Assembly (NCBI GenBank): GCA_020831895.1
Contig: JAFIFS010000067.1
Coordinates: 20,409 to 84,408 of the forward strand
Direction of reading: 5' to 3'
DNA from: Chromatiales bacterium
GTDB taxonomy: Bacteria > Pseudomonadota > Gammaproteobacteria > Steroidobacterales > GCA-2729495
Length of the DNA: 64,000 nucleotides
Below the pieces are notes generated by a model that saw only the letters and a program-made list of their open reading frames with translations, was not told the DNA's origin and did no database searches. Position numbers and translations under genes: made by a program. Positions 35,782-46,354 of the stretch are shown here, one piece after another (position 1 is the first letter of the stretch; every line of letters starts with the position of its first letter).

Positions 35782-37530
35782 CTACATCCTGTCCAGCGGA
35801 CGGATGCCCAGCAGCCGCAACCCGCCTGCCAGAACCGCCTGCGTGGCGCCCAGCAGCGCGAGCCGCGCACGTTCCAGTCCGGGGCCGGTACCCAGTACCT
35901 TGTGCCGGTTGTAGAAGGTATTTACCAGGCTGCACAGCGCATAAAGATAGTTTGCCAGCTCGAAGGGTTCACGGTGCACGCAGGCACGTTCCAGGGTGTC
36001 GGCATAGGCCCGCAGGTGCAGCACCAGCTGCCATTCCTCCTCGTTTTCGAGCAGCGGCGCGATCTCCGCCAGGTCGCCCGACGCGACCTGTCCTGTCTTG
36101 CGGAAGATCCCGCCGATGCGTGCGTGCGTGTACTGCAGGTAGGGCCCGGTGTTGCCCTCGAACTGCAGCACCGTGTTCCAGTCGAAGCTGATGTCGCTCA
36201 TGCGCCGTGACGAGACGTCGAAGTACAGCAGGGCTGCCTGGCCCACCGCCTCGCTGACCTCGTCGAGGTCGGCACCCAGCAGCTCGGGAAAGCCCTGGGG
36301 ATTCTGTGCCGCCTTCTGGGTGCGCACGCGCCTGGCCCGGTCCCGGGCCTCATCCAGCACGTCGGACAGCCAGACCGCCTCCCCCTTCCGCGTGGACATG
36401 CCGCGCACGAAGCCGAAGCTGATGTTCTCGCAGCGCTGCGCCCAGTTTTCGCGCCAGCCCTCCGCCTCGGCCAGCTTCCCGAGCGCAGCGAAAACCTGGG
36501 CGAAGTGGTCCTCCTGCCGGGAAGCCACGTAGATGTTGGCAACGAAACCATGGCGCTCGAAGCGGTCCAGTGCCTCGGCGCAGTCGCGGGCAGCATAGGT
36601 GGAGGCCCCATCGGACTTCTGCAGCATGCAGGGTGCGATTTCCCGGCCGATCACGTCTGATACCTCGACCACCAGCGCGCCTTCCGACTGCACCGCGACA
36701 CCGGCCCGCTGGAAACGCTCGATGATCGGCCTGACCTGCGGGTTGATGGCGGCCTCTCCGTCGTAGCTGTCGAAGCTGACACCGAGCCGGCGATAGGTGT
36801 CCATGAAGCCCGCCAGCGACAGTTCGCGGAAGCGTGCCCACAGTGCCCGTATGTCCGGGTCCCCCTGCTCCAGTCGCCGGAAGAGCTCTCGTGCCTGTTC
36901 GCGCACGCCCGGATCGCCCTCACTTTCCTGGTAGGCGCGGATGTAGAGGCTTACCAGGTAGTCGATGGCGCCTTTCTCCAGCGCCCACTCGTCACCCCAG
37001 CGCTGCCAGGCATAGATAACGAAACCAAACTGCGTGCCCCAGTCGCCCAGGTAGTTCTTCCGGAAGACCCGATAACCCATGTGCTCGAGCAGGCGGCCCA
37101 GGATCGCACCCAGGTTGGTCGAGCGCAGGTGCCCGAAATGAAAGGGCTTGGCAATGTTCGGTGCGGAGAAGTCCAGCACGACCACTCCGCCACGGCCGAG
37201 GTCACGCCGGCCGTAGGCCCCGGGGTCTGCCAGCACGTCCCCGAGAACGCTGGCTGTCACTGCCGGGCGGTTCAGCCGGATATTCAGGTAGGGACCAGCC
37301 GCCTCGGCACCGGCGATGACCTCATCCGGCTCCAGCTTGCCGGCCAGCGAGGCGGCGATCTGCTGGGGCGAGCGACGCAGGCTGCGCGCAAAGCCAAAGC
37401 AGGGCAGGGCGAGGTCACCGTGTGCCGGGGTCGGCGGCCGGACCAGGGCGCCGGCCAGCGTTCCCGTCTGATCCGGGGGCAGTTCCAGCGCCGGGCACAG
37501 GCGCCGGGCGATATGCAGTTCGATGTCCAT
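35782..37530 (-). CDS. argS: Arginyl-tRNA synthetase
   Basis: This 582-residue class I synthetase has an N-terminal Arg-tRNA add-on domain (about 1-100). The HIGH-type signature is NIAKPFHFGHLRS. The KMSKS-equivalent region includes MSTRKGEAVWLSDVL. The C-terminal anticodon-binding DALR domain includes QYTHARIGGIFRK and ends ALLGATQAVLAGGLRLLGI. It lies 62 bp downstream of priA in the same orientation. Confidence 0.97.
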   Translation of the reverse strand: MDIELHIARRLCPALELPPDQTGTLAGALVRPPTPAHGDLALPCFGFARSLRRSPQQIAASLAGKLEPDEVIAGAEAAGPYLNIRLNRPAVTASVLGDVLADPGAYGRRDLGRGGVVVLDFSAPNIAKPFHFGHLRSTNLGAILGRLLEHMGYRVFRKNYLGDWGTQFGFVIYAWQRWGDEWALEKGAIDYLVSLYIRAYQESEGDPGVREQARELFRRLEQGDPDIRALWARFRELSLAGFMDTYRRLGVSFDSYDGEAAINPQVRPIIERFQRAGVAVQSEGALVVEVSDVIGREIAPCMLQKSDGASTYAARDCAEALDRFERHGFVANIYVASRQEDHFAQVFAALGKLAEAEGWRENWAQRCENISFGFVRGMSTRKGEAVWLSDVLDEARDRARRVRTQKAAQNPQGFPELLGADLDEVSEAVGQAALLYFDVSSRRMSDISFDWNTVLQFEGNTGPYLQYTHARIGGIFRKTGQVASGDLAEIAPLLENEEEWQLVLHLRAYADTLERACVHREPFELANYLYALCSLVNTFYNRHKVLGTGPGLERARLALLGATQAVLAGGLRLLGIRPLDRM

Positions 37531-37592
37531 GCTGGTGGGTCGTAGCGGGGAGGCGGGCCGGGTTGGCGGGCGAATTCTAGCAGGCTGCGGGC

Positions 37593-39800
37593 TCAGGCCA
37601 GCTCCAGCGGATCCACGTCGAGGCTCCAGCGCACCCTGCGGGCGCCGACAAGAGACTCGAGACGGTCCCGCCAGGCGGGCAGGAACTGCTGCAGCGTCGT
37701 CCGCTCAGCTGCTCGCAGCAGCAGCTGCCCGCGATACAGGCCCGACCGGCGCTCCATCTGCGCCGGCGCCGGCCCCAGCAGGCTGATTCCCGCTGGCTGG
37801 TTCGCCGCGGTTCGAGCCTGCGCCAGGAAACCGAAGGTCGCTGTCCTGTCTCGTGCCTCGGCGCGTAGCAGGCACAGGCTGGAGCTCGGGGGCCAGCCTG
37901 CGGCCCGTCGTTCCTCGAGCGCCAGTTCGGCAAAGCGGCCGTATCCGCTGGCCAGCAGCGTGTGCAGCAGCGGGTGGTTCGGGAAGCAGGTCTGCACCAG
38001 CACCTCGCCGGGACGATCGGCCCGGCCGGCCCGGCCGGCGACCTGCACCAGCGCCTGGGCCAGCCGCTCGCTGCTGCGAAAGTCGGTGCCGAACAGACCC
38101 TGGTCGGTATCCAGTACGCCGACCAGCGTGACCCGCGGGAAGTCGTGACCCTTGGACACCATCTGTGTCCCGACCAGGATCCGCGCCTCGGCACTGCGGA
38201 CCCGCGCCAGCCGCCGGTCCAGTTCGCCGCGTCGGCGCGTCGTATCGCGATCTATGCGTTCGGCCGGCCAGTCCGGAAATTCCTCAGCCAGCACCTGCTC
38301 CAGCCGCTCGGTGCCCTGCCCCATTGGCTTGAGCGGGCCGCTGCACTCCGGGCAGTGCTGCACCAGGGCCGCCTCGTTGCCGCAGTGATGGCAGACCAGC
38401 CGCCCCCGCGCGTGGTGCACGACCATCCGCGAGTCGCAGCGCCTGCACCCGGCCACCCAGCCACATCCGGGGCATAGCAGCACCGGCGCGAAACCACGCC
38501 GGTTCAGGTACAGCAGCACCTGCCCGTCGGCGGCAAGGTGGCGGTGCATCGCCTCGCGCAGCGCGAGGCTGAGCCCGCCATGCTGCCTCTCGCTGCGCAG
38601 ATCGACCAGGCGCACACGCGGGCTGCTCGCCCCGCCGGCACGCGCCGGAAGCACGAGCCTCCCGTAGCGCCCGCTGCGACAGTTTTCCAGCGATTCCAGC
38701 GATGGGGTGGCCGAACCCAGGACGACAGGCAGCCCGTGCTGGCGGCCGCGCCAGACGGCGAGATCCCGGGCCGAATAGCGAAACCCTTCGTGCTGCTTGT
38801 AGGAGGCATCGTGCTCCTCATCAACCACCAGCAGCCCGGGTGCCGCGAGCGGTGCGAACACCGCGGAGCGGGTCCCGATCACGACCGAGGCGCGGCCATC
38901 GCGCGCTGCGGCCCAGTTGCGCAGGCGTTCACCATCGGCAAGGCCCGAATGCAGCTCGACGACGGCCGTGCCCAGGCGGCTGCGAAAACGTGCGAGCAGC
39001 TGCGGCGTGAGTGCAATCTCCGGCACCAGTACCAGCGCCTGGCGGCCACAGGCGATCACCTGTTCCATGCAGGCGAGGTACACCTCGGTCTTGCCGCTGC
39101 CGGTGATCCCGTCCAGCAGGTGGCAGGCAAAGCCCGGCCGCGCGAGGATCGCACGGGCTGCCGCCTGCTGCGACTCGTTGAGCGGTGGCCCCGGCTTGGG
39201 CTGCCCCCCCGGGGCCAGGGGCTCGTCATTTACGGGCTGTTCAATCGGCTCGACCAACCCACGGCCCTCAAGCGCCCTGAGCGCGCGGCGGAAGTCGCGG
39301 CCCGCGTCCGCCAGCACCTCTGCTCCGAGGCCTGCGGGCGCAGCCAGGATCCGGCGCATCAGCTCTGCCTGGAGCGGCGCGCGCGCAAGCTGGCTGGCCA
39401 GCTCTGTCTTGTCCGGCAGCCTTGCGGCCGGGCGGTAGACCCGCCTGTGAGCGACAGCTGTGCCGCCAGTCCGCAGCCCGCCAGGGAGCGCCGAGGCAAA
39501 CACCTCACCGACCGGATGCTGGTAATACCGGGCGGCGAACAGCAGCAGTTCGCGCAGGTCATCGGGAACCAGGGGGGCCTCGTCCAGGATCTCGCAGGCG
39601 GCTCGAAGGCGCTCCGGCATCGCGGCCGGCCGGTTATGTACCGCCGTGATGACGCCGATCCGCGTGCTCCGGCCAAAAGGCACGCGGACGCGTTGTCCCG
39701 GCTGCGCGGGCTTCGCTGCAGTCGGCGGTGGCAGGTAATCGAACGTGCGATGCACCGGAACAGGCACGGCGACCGCAAGCAGCCTGGGCCGGTCGGTCAC
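37593..39800 (-). CDS. priA: Primosomal replication restart helicase PriA
   Basis: This 735-residue superfamily 2 helicase restarts stalled forks. The GTG at 39800 gives the N-terminus VTDRPRLLAVAVPVPVHRTF and a family-typical length; the frame stays open upstream but without similarity. The N-terminal 3'-DNA-binding domain is followed by Walker A GITGSGKTEVYL, the DEEH box VVDEEHDASYKQ, the zinc-binding Cys clusters (CPGCGWVAGCRRCDSRM and CHHCGNEAALVQHCPECSG), and C-terminal helicase motifs (LVGTQMVSKGHDFPRVTLVG, QVAGRAGR). DnaA-box-like motifs lie directly upstream. Confidence 0.97.
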   Translation of the reverse strand: MTDRPRLLAVAVPVPVHRTFDYLPPPTAAKPAQPGQRVRVPFGRSTRIGVITAVHNRPAAMPERLRAACEILDEAPLVPDDLRELLLFAARYYQHPVGEVFASALPGGLRTGGTAVAHRRVYRPAARLPDKTELASQLARAPLQAELMRRILAAPAGLGAEVLADAGRDFRRALRALEGRGLVEPIEQPVNDEPLAPGGQPKPGPPLNESQQAAARAILARPGFACHLLDGITGSGKTEVYLACMEQVIACGRQALVLVPEIALTPQLLARFRSRLGTAVVELHSGLADGERLRNWAAARDGRASVVIGTRSAVFAPLAAPGLLVVDEEHDASYKQHEGFRYSARDLAVWRGRQHGLPVVLGSATPSLESLENCRSGRYGRLVLPARAGGASSPRVRLVDLRSERQHGGLSLALREAMHRHLAADGQVLLYLNRRGFAPVLLCPGCGWVAGCRRCDSRMVVHHARGRLVCHHCGNEAALVQHCPECSGPLKPMGQGTERLEQVLAEEFPDWPAERIDRDTTRRRGELDRRLARVRSAEARILVGTQMVSKGHDFPRVTLVGVLDTDQGLFGTDFRSSERLAQALVQVAGRAGRADRPGEVLVQTCFPNHPLLHTLLASGYGRFAELALEERRAAGWPPSSSLCLLRAEARDRTATFGFLAQARTAANQPAGISLLGPAPAQMERRSGLYRGQLLLRAAERTTLQQFLPAWRDRLESLVGARRVRWSLDVDPLELA

Positions 39801-39823
39801 GCGGCGCTCCGGCGTCGCCGGCT

Positions 39824-39858
39824 TTGTCCACAGATTCTGTGGATAACTCTGTGGACAG
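39824..39858. promoter_or_regulatory. Cluster of DnaA-box-like motifs upstream of priA
   Basis: Three closely spaced motifs: TTGTCCACA (39824-39832, plus strand, one mismatch to TTATCCACA), TGTGGATAA (39838-39846, a perfect DnaA box on the minus strand) and TGTGGACAG (39850-39858, minus strand, two mismatches). The first two form an inverted pair separated by a few bases. A fourth weak match, GGTCCACAA, lies at 39871-39879. They occupy the upstream region of priA, between its start and an AT-rich segment at about 39901-39975. Binding by DnaA is inferred from sequence only. Confidence 0.6.
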
Positions 39859-39943
39859 AATGGGGCCAAAGGTCCACAAGCCGCGCCGCGCGGGCACCTG
39901 TCACAGTTTGGTCAAAAAGTGGCCTGGCAGCGTATGATAGTAA

Positions 39944-39972
39944 AATCAGAAACTTATAATAGTTTCCTGATT
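39944..39972. repeat. AT-rich inverted repeat between pntB and priA
   Basis: AATCAGAAACT (39944-39954) pairs with AGTTTCCTGATT (39961-39972), with one bulged base and a TATAAT loop. It is in the most AT-rich stretch of the window and about 75 bp beyond the pntB stop. It lacks a T-run after the stem, so it may be a weak terminator for the pnt operon, a promoter-associated operator for priA, or an unwinding element. The whole 39801-40047 gap holds no gene. Confidence 0.5.
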
Positions 39973-40047
39973 CTGTTGCGGCGAAGCGCGACATAACTCG
40001 CTGCCAGCGCGGGGCTGTGAATATTCGGGCTGTCGTATCCCGGGCGG

Positions 40048-41427
40048 TCAGAGTGACTTGACCGCCTGGATCAGCTCCGCCGCCACAGACTGCCCGTCCC
40101 CGTAGAGCATGCGTGTCTGGTCCAGGAAGAACAGCGCGTTCTCGATCCCGGAGAAGCCGGCACCCTGGCCGCGCTTGACGACGATCACGTTCCTCGCCTT
40201 GTCCGCATTGAGTATCGGCATGCCGTAGATCGGGCTCGACGGGTCCGTGCGCGCCACAGGGTTCACGACATCGTTGGCACCGATGACGAGCGCCACGTCG
40301 GTGGTCTCGAACTCCTGATTGATCTCGTCGAGGTCCTGGATCAGGTCATAGGGCACGCCGGCCTCGGCCAGAAGCACGTTCATGTGGCCGGGCATGCGCC
40401 CAGCCACCGGGTGGATTGCGAAGCGCACCTTGACGCCACGCTCGATCAGCAGCTGGCAGAGCTCCCACACCTTGTGCTGGGCCTGGGCCACGGCCATCCC
40501 GTACCCGGGGATCACGATCACCTTGTCGGCGAACGCCATCATCACACCGACATCCGCGGCGTCGATCGGCTTCATGCTGCCGGTGGCCTCACCCGACTGG
40601 GCTGAGCCGGTATCACCGAATCCACTGAACAGGACGCTGGCCAGCGATCGGTTCATCGCCCGGGCCATCAGCTGGGTCAGCAGCGTGCCTGCCGCACCGA
40701 CAACAATGCCTGCGATCATGAGCGCCGGGTTGTCCAGCACCAGGCCCTTGAACCCGACGGCCAGCCCCGTCAGCGCGTTGTACAGGGAGATCACCACCGG
40801 CATGTCCGCGCCCCCGATGGGCAGAGTCATCAGTACCCCGAACGCCAGGGCCAGGAGCACGAAGGCCAGCAGCGCGGCCCCGCTGACCTCGTTGCCGGCG
40901 AACGCGAGCATCAGTCCAAGGCCCAGGGTGATGGCAAATATCAGCAGGTTGAACCACTGCTGTCCGGAGAAGCGCATGGTCTTCTGCATGATGCCCTGGA
41001 GCTTCGCGAAGGCGACCAGGGAGCCAGAAAACGCCACGGCGCCGATCAGCACACCGACCGCGGCTATCCCCTGGATCAGTAGCGACATGTCCTGTGCCTG
41101 CATAAGCGCGATCACGCCGATGCCGGCCGCGGCTCCGCCTCCCATGCCGTTGTAGAGCGCGATCATCTGGGGCATGTCGGTCATTGCGACCTTCTTGCCG
41201 CTCCACCAGGCCAGCCCGCCGCCGAGTCCTATTGCGAGAAAGATCAGCAGGTAGTTGGTGAGCCCCTCGACTTCGGGATGAAAGAAGGTGACCGCGGTTG
41301 CCAGCACCATGCCGGCGCCAGCCCAGACGATTCCGCGCCGCGCGGTGACAGGCGAGGCCATCTGCTTGAGCCCCAGGATGAACAGGACTGCAGCGGTGAA
41401 GTAGGCAACGTCGAGCAGGATTCCCAT
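40048..41427 (-). CDS. pntB: NAD(P) transhydrogenase beta subunit
   Basis: This 459-residue inner-membrane protein forms the proton-translocating transhydrogenase with the two upstream alpha-subunit genes. Its N-terminal part has about nine membrane helices (ILLDVAYFTAAVLFILGLKQM onward). The C-terminal NADP-binding domain (about 285-459) shows VIVIPGYGMAVAQAQHKVWEL, HPVAGRMPGHMNVLLAEA, VALVIGANDVVNP and the NADP loop VVKRGQGAGFSGIEN. The complex uses the proton gradient to drive hydride transfer from NADH to NADP, supplying NADPH. Its start immediately follows the upstream stop. Confidence 0.97.
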   Translation of the reverse strand: MGILLDVAYFTAAVLFILGLKQMASPVTARRGIVWAGAGMVLATAVTFFHPEVEGLTNYLLIFLAIGLGGGLAWWSGKKVAMTDMPQMIALYNGMGGGAAAGIGVIALMQAQDMSLLIQGIAAVGVLIGAVAFSGSLVAFAKLQGIMQKTMRFSGQQWFNLLIFAITLGLGLMLAFAGNEVSGAALLAFVLLALAFGVLMTLPIGGADMPVVISLYNALTGLAVGFKGLVLDNPALMIAGIVVGAAGTLLTQLMARAMNRSLASVLFSGFGDTGSAQSGEATGSMKPIDAADVGVMMAFADKVIVIPGYGMAVAQAQHKVWELCQLLIERGVKVRFAIHPVAGRMPGHMNVLLAEAGVPYDLIQDLDEINQEFETTDVALVIGANDVVNPVARTDPSSPIYGMPILNADKARNVIVVKRGQGAGFSGIENALFFLDQTRMLYGDGQSVAAELIQAVKSL

Positions 41428-41718
41428 CTAGCCGTCCTTGCGGCTGGACTTGAACATCTCCAGCATGCGCTCGGTGACAACGTAGCCGCCGACCGCGTTG
41501 CCGGCACCCAGCACGACGGCGACGAAGCCAATCGCCTGTTCCAGCGGAGTCTGCGCGTGCCCCAGGGCCACCATGGTCCCGATCAGCACGATCCCGTGGA
41601 TGAAGTTCGAACCTGACATCAGTGGCGTATGCAGGATCACGGGAACGCGGGCGATCACCTCGTAACCCGTGAACGCTGCCAGCATGAATATGTAAAGTGC
41701 TATGAACCCCTCAATCAC
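41428..41718 (-). CDS. pntAB: NAD(P) transhydrogenase alpha subunit, membrane part (PntAB)
   Basis: This 96-residue membrane protein corresponds to the transmembrane end of E. coli PntA, here a separate gene. The GTG at 41718 gives VIEGFIALYIFMLAAFTGYE; the longer open frame upstream is antisense-like sequence overlapping pntAA. The helices FIHGIVLIGTMVALGHA and AIGFVAVVLGAGNAVGGYVV are visible, followed by the C-terminal VTERMLEMFK. It overlaps pntAA by 8 bp. The split into AA, AB and B matches the three-subunit type known from Rhodospirillum rubrum. Confidence 0.93.
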   Translation of the reverse strand: MIEGFIALYIFMLAAFTGYEVIARVPVILHTPLMSGSNFIHGIVLIGTMVALGHAQTPLEQAIGFVAVVLGAGNAVGGYVVTERMLEMFKSSRKDG

Positions 41719-42856
41719 TGGCGGAACCTCCCTCGAGACCCAGCGCGGACCGGGTGGGCGCGTGCCGTACCTCCCCGGCATGTGTGAGCACGGCGCCTGC
41801 GAACACCTCGTCATCCCAGTCGATCGCCAGCTCCCCGTCCACCAGCGCCGGCTGCAGCAGGTTGTACAGGTTGCGCGCATACATCTCGCTGGCGTGCCGG
41901 GCAACGCTGGCAGCCAGGTTGACCGGGCCGATCACATGAACGCCATGTTCGATCACCGTCTCCCCGGGCCGGGTGAGCTCGCAGTTGCCGCCGCTCTCGG
42001 CGCCGAGGTCGACGATGACGGCTCCCGGCTTCATCGCAGCCACGGCCTCACGGCTGACGAGGCGCGGGGCCGGCCTCCCGGGCACTGCTGCCGTCGTGAT
42101 CACTATGTCGGCCTTCGCGATGTGGCGGTCGATCACGGTCTGCTGGCCCGCGCGTTCCTCCGCGGTGAGTTCGCGCGCATAGCCGCCCTTGCCCTCGGCG
42201 GTGATGCCAGTCTCGACGAATCGTGCGCCGAGTGACTCGACCTGTTCCCGGGTCGCCGCACGGACGTCGAAGGCCTCGACCTGGGCACCCAGCCGCCGCA
42301 GCGTCGCGATCGCCTGCAGTCCGGCCACGCCCGCGCCGAGCACCAGCGCCTGTGAGGGCCTGATGGTGCCGGCCGCCGTCGTCAGCATCGGCAGGAACTT
42401 GTCCAGCTCGACGGCTGCGAGCAGCACGGCCTTGTAACCTGCCACCGCAGCCTGGGAGGAGAGTGCGTCCATCGACTGGGCCCGGGAGATGCGGGGGATC
42501 AGCTCCATCGCGAAGCTGGTCACCTGGCGCTCGCACATCAGCCGCAGCAGCTCGTCCTGGCGATGCGGCTGCATGAAGCCGACCACCGTGCTGCCGCTGC
42601 GCAGGACCGCCAGCTGCGCCGGGGACGGCGGCTGCACCGTCAGCAGCACGTCGGCTGCTCCGAGGACGGTGGCAGCATCGGGGGCGATTTCCGCCCCGGC
42701 AAAATCCTCGTCGCGGAAGCCCGCGCTGCTGCCAGCGCCGGACTCGATCAGCACGCGCACGCCGCGCTCGCCCAGCTTGCGCAGCACCTCCGGAACAATC
42801 GCCACCCGCGCTTCGCCCGCGACGGTCTCCCGGACCGCGCCTAAAGTTACTGGCAT
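41711..42856 (-). CDS. pntAA: NAD(P) transhydrogenase alpha subunit, soluble NAD-binding part (PntAA)
   Basis: This 381-residue cytoplasmic subunit is homologous to alanine dehydrogenase and to the N-terminal domain of PntA. The ATG at 42856 gives VTLGAVRETVAGEARVAIVP, the family start. The NAD-binding motif is VLGAGVAGLQAIATLRRLGA, followed by VEAFDVRAATREQ. The substrate-loop region includes ITTAAVPGRPAPRLVS. It ends without membrane helices, consistent with the split arrangement. It is divergent from the HNH gene across 208 bp. Confidence 0.95.
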   Translation of the reverse strand: MPVTLGAVRETVAGEARVAIVPEVLRKLGERGVRVLIESGAGSSAGFRDEDFAGAEIAPDAATVLGAADVLLTVQPPSPAQLAVLRSGSTVVGFMQPHRQDELLRLMCERQVTSFAMELIPRISRAQSMDALSSQAAVAGYKAVLLAAVELDKFLPMLTTAAGTIRPSQALVLGAGVAGLQAIATLRRLGAQVEAFDVRAATREQVESLGARFVETGITAEGKGGYARELTAEERAGQQTVIDRHIAKADIVITTAAVPGRPAPRLVSREAVAAMKPGAVIVDLGAESGGNCELTRPGETVIEHGVHVIGPVNLAASVARHASEMYARNLYNLLQPALVDGELAIDWDDEVFAGAVLTHAGEVRHAPTRSALGLEGGSASD

Positions 42857-43007
42857 GGGTACCCCGCTGAATTGTTGACAGTCACGGCACGCAGCGAGGC
42901 TGTTCCCCGTGTGTGCCGCTGGCCGCCCGTACGCGCGGGCCGCTCGCAGGCTCCAATGATGACACAAAAGGGGCGCTCGGCGAGGTAGTGCCAGGCTGGC
43001 TGGTTCA

Positions 43008-43035
43008 TTGATTTTTCATCCGGAACTTGCATGAT
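43008..43035 (+). promoter_or_regulatory. Candidate sigma-70 promoter for the HNH gene
   Basis: TTGATT (43008-43013) and CATGAT (43030-43035) with 16 bp between them, the second preceded by TTG. It lies about 30 bp before the HNH start at 43065, which has GGGAG as ribosome-binding site. The matches are moderate and not proof. Confidence 0.3.
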
Positions 43036-43064
43036 AGAAGGCGGCCTAGCAGGACACGGGAGTC

Positions 43065-43712
43065 ATGCCGCCGGATCTGCCAGCAAACGATTTCTCGCAG
43101 CAGGCGCTTCGCACGGACGTCGCCGGGATGCCGCTGGAGTGGGTGGACTACCGGGATGCGGTGCGCCTTTATTGCCTTGGCCAGGTTGCCTACAGCTGCG
43201 GTTCGCTGCTTTACCGCGTCCGGGGTGGCATCAGTTCCCGCAGTGGCCTGCGCAGCACCGTCGAAGTCAACTCCATCATCGCAACGGTCGGCCGATCGCC
43301 GGACCTGGGCGGAGGGCCACGAGACTACGTGCCTCCCCTGAACAACAAGACCCTGTTCCGGCGTGACTCCAATCTTTGCCTGTACTGCGGCCTTGTGTTC
43401 CAGTCACGGGAACTCACGCGTGACCACGTAACGCCGCTGAGCCAAGGCGGTGGCGATGCCTGGAACAACGTGGTCACGGCCTGCCGTCGCTGCAACAATC
43501 ACAAGGGCGGCCGCACGCCGGAGCAGGCGGGCCTGCAGCTCGTCGCGGTGCCCTTCACGCCGACTTATGCCGAGTACATCTACCTGAAGGGGCGCAGGGT
43601 CCTGGCTGACCAGATGGAATTCCTGCTGGCCCACATTCCACGCAGCAGTCCACTGCACCGGCGCTTGGCCCGCAGCCTGCGCGAGAAACGCGAGCCGGCC
43701 TGGATTCGTTAA
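43065..43712 (+). CDS. HNH endonuclease family protein
   Basis: This 215-residue protein has a C-terminal HNH nuclease core: zinc-binding Cys pairs LCLYCG (C105, C108) and [12 protein letters not shown] (C140, C143), and the catalytic [12 protein letters not shown] (D120-H121), with an Asn in the following DAWNNVVTA. The N-terminal 95 residues are of unknown fold. No methylase, phage gene or transposase is adjacent, so it is not obviously a restriction, homing or packaging nuclease. Similar stand-alone HNH proteins occur on proteobacterial chromosomes without a known role. It is 71 bp before acs. Confidence 0.88.
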   Translation: MPPDLPANDFSQQALRTDVAGMPLEWVDYRDAVRLYCLGQVAYSCGSLLYRVRGGISSRSGLRSTVEVNSIIATVGRSPDLGGGPRDYVPPLNNKTLFRRDSNLCLYCGLVFQSRELTRDHVTPLSQGGGDAWNNVVTACRRCNNHKGGRTPEQAGLQLVAVPFTPTYAEYIYLKGRRVLADQMEFLLAHIPRSSPLHRRLARSLREKREPAWIR

Positions 43713-43783
43713 CATGGGACCCTCTCGTCCCGGGCCGCGCCCGTCGTGCCCGGCGAATCGCTGCCTGGAAGGGGGCAACCATC

Positions 43784-45748
<1,965 letters not shown>

Positions 45749-45764
45749 GACAGGCGGCCGGCGG

Positions 45765-46352
45765 CTAGGCTGCCCGCATCCCCAGCCGGTGCAGCCTCGC
45801 AAGCCAGCGGGCGCGGCCGGCGTCGCCGATGCTTTCGATCCGGCCTATCAGCGTCGTGCGCACCGGCCGCACCCCGGCAAGGCGCAGCGCGAGACCTGCC
45901 AGCGCCCTGACGGCATGTGCCCGGAAGAACAGGCGGTAAATGAACGCCGGCATGCCCATTGTCACGACGATGCGCGCCGACTTTCCCTTGAGTTTCCGCT
46001 CCGGGAGTCCACCGCTGCTCGTGTCCCCCAGCGCGAAGCCCTGGCTGAACACCTGCTCGAGAAAGCCCTTGAAATGCGCCGGCATGTCACCCATCCAGAG
46101 CGGGAAGAGCAGCACGAGGTGGTCGGCTTCGCGGATCGCGTCCTGAGCCGCGAGGATATCGGGCGGCGGAGTGCCCTCAGTGAAGTCCTCGTTGCGCCTG
46201 AGCAGCGGAAACTCCAGCTGGCCTGTGGTCAGCTGCCGCACTGCATGCCCACCAGCTTCGGCACCGGCAGAGTACGCCCCGGCGAGCGCATGGATGAAGC
46301 GCCGGCCGCTGCCATCAGGGTGGCCATCGATAACCAGCACCCTGCGCGGCAT
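45765..46352 (-). CDS. NAD(P)H dehydrogenase (quinone)-like flavoprotein
   Basis: This 195-residue flavodoxin-2 fold protein is similar to KefF/modulator-of-drug-activity type NAD(P)H:quinone reductases. Visible motifs: VLVIDGHPDGSGRRF at the FMN phosphate site, LVLLFPLWMGDMPAHFKGFL for flavin binding, and VTMGMPAFIYRLFF. Two-electron reduction of quinones in the cytosol is the likely activity. It starts 2 bp after the stop of the upstream NmrA-like gene, so both are probably co-transcribed. Confidence 0.85.
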   Translation of the reverse strand: MPRRVLVIDGHPDGSGRRFIHALAGAYSAGAEAGGHAVRQLTTGQLEFPLLRRNEDFTEGTPPPDILAAQDAIREADHLVLLFPLWMGDMPAHFKGFLEQVFSQGFALGDTSSGGLPERKLKGKSARIVVTMGMPAFIYRLFFRAHAVRALAGLALRLAGVRPVRTTLIGRIESIGDAGRARWLARLHRLGMRAA

Positions 46353-46354
46353 GT

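Noticed and set aside
39801..40047. Chromosomal replication origin
   Set aside because: DnaA-like boxes and AT-rich DNA are present, but there is no dnaA, dnaN, recF, gyrB, rpmH or mnmG nearby and the flanking genes run in the same direction; kept only as a regulatory finding.
43065..43712. Restriction or homing endonuclease system
   Set aside because: There is only one HNH gene, with no methyltransferase, intron, intein or phage signals around it.
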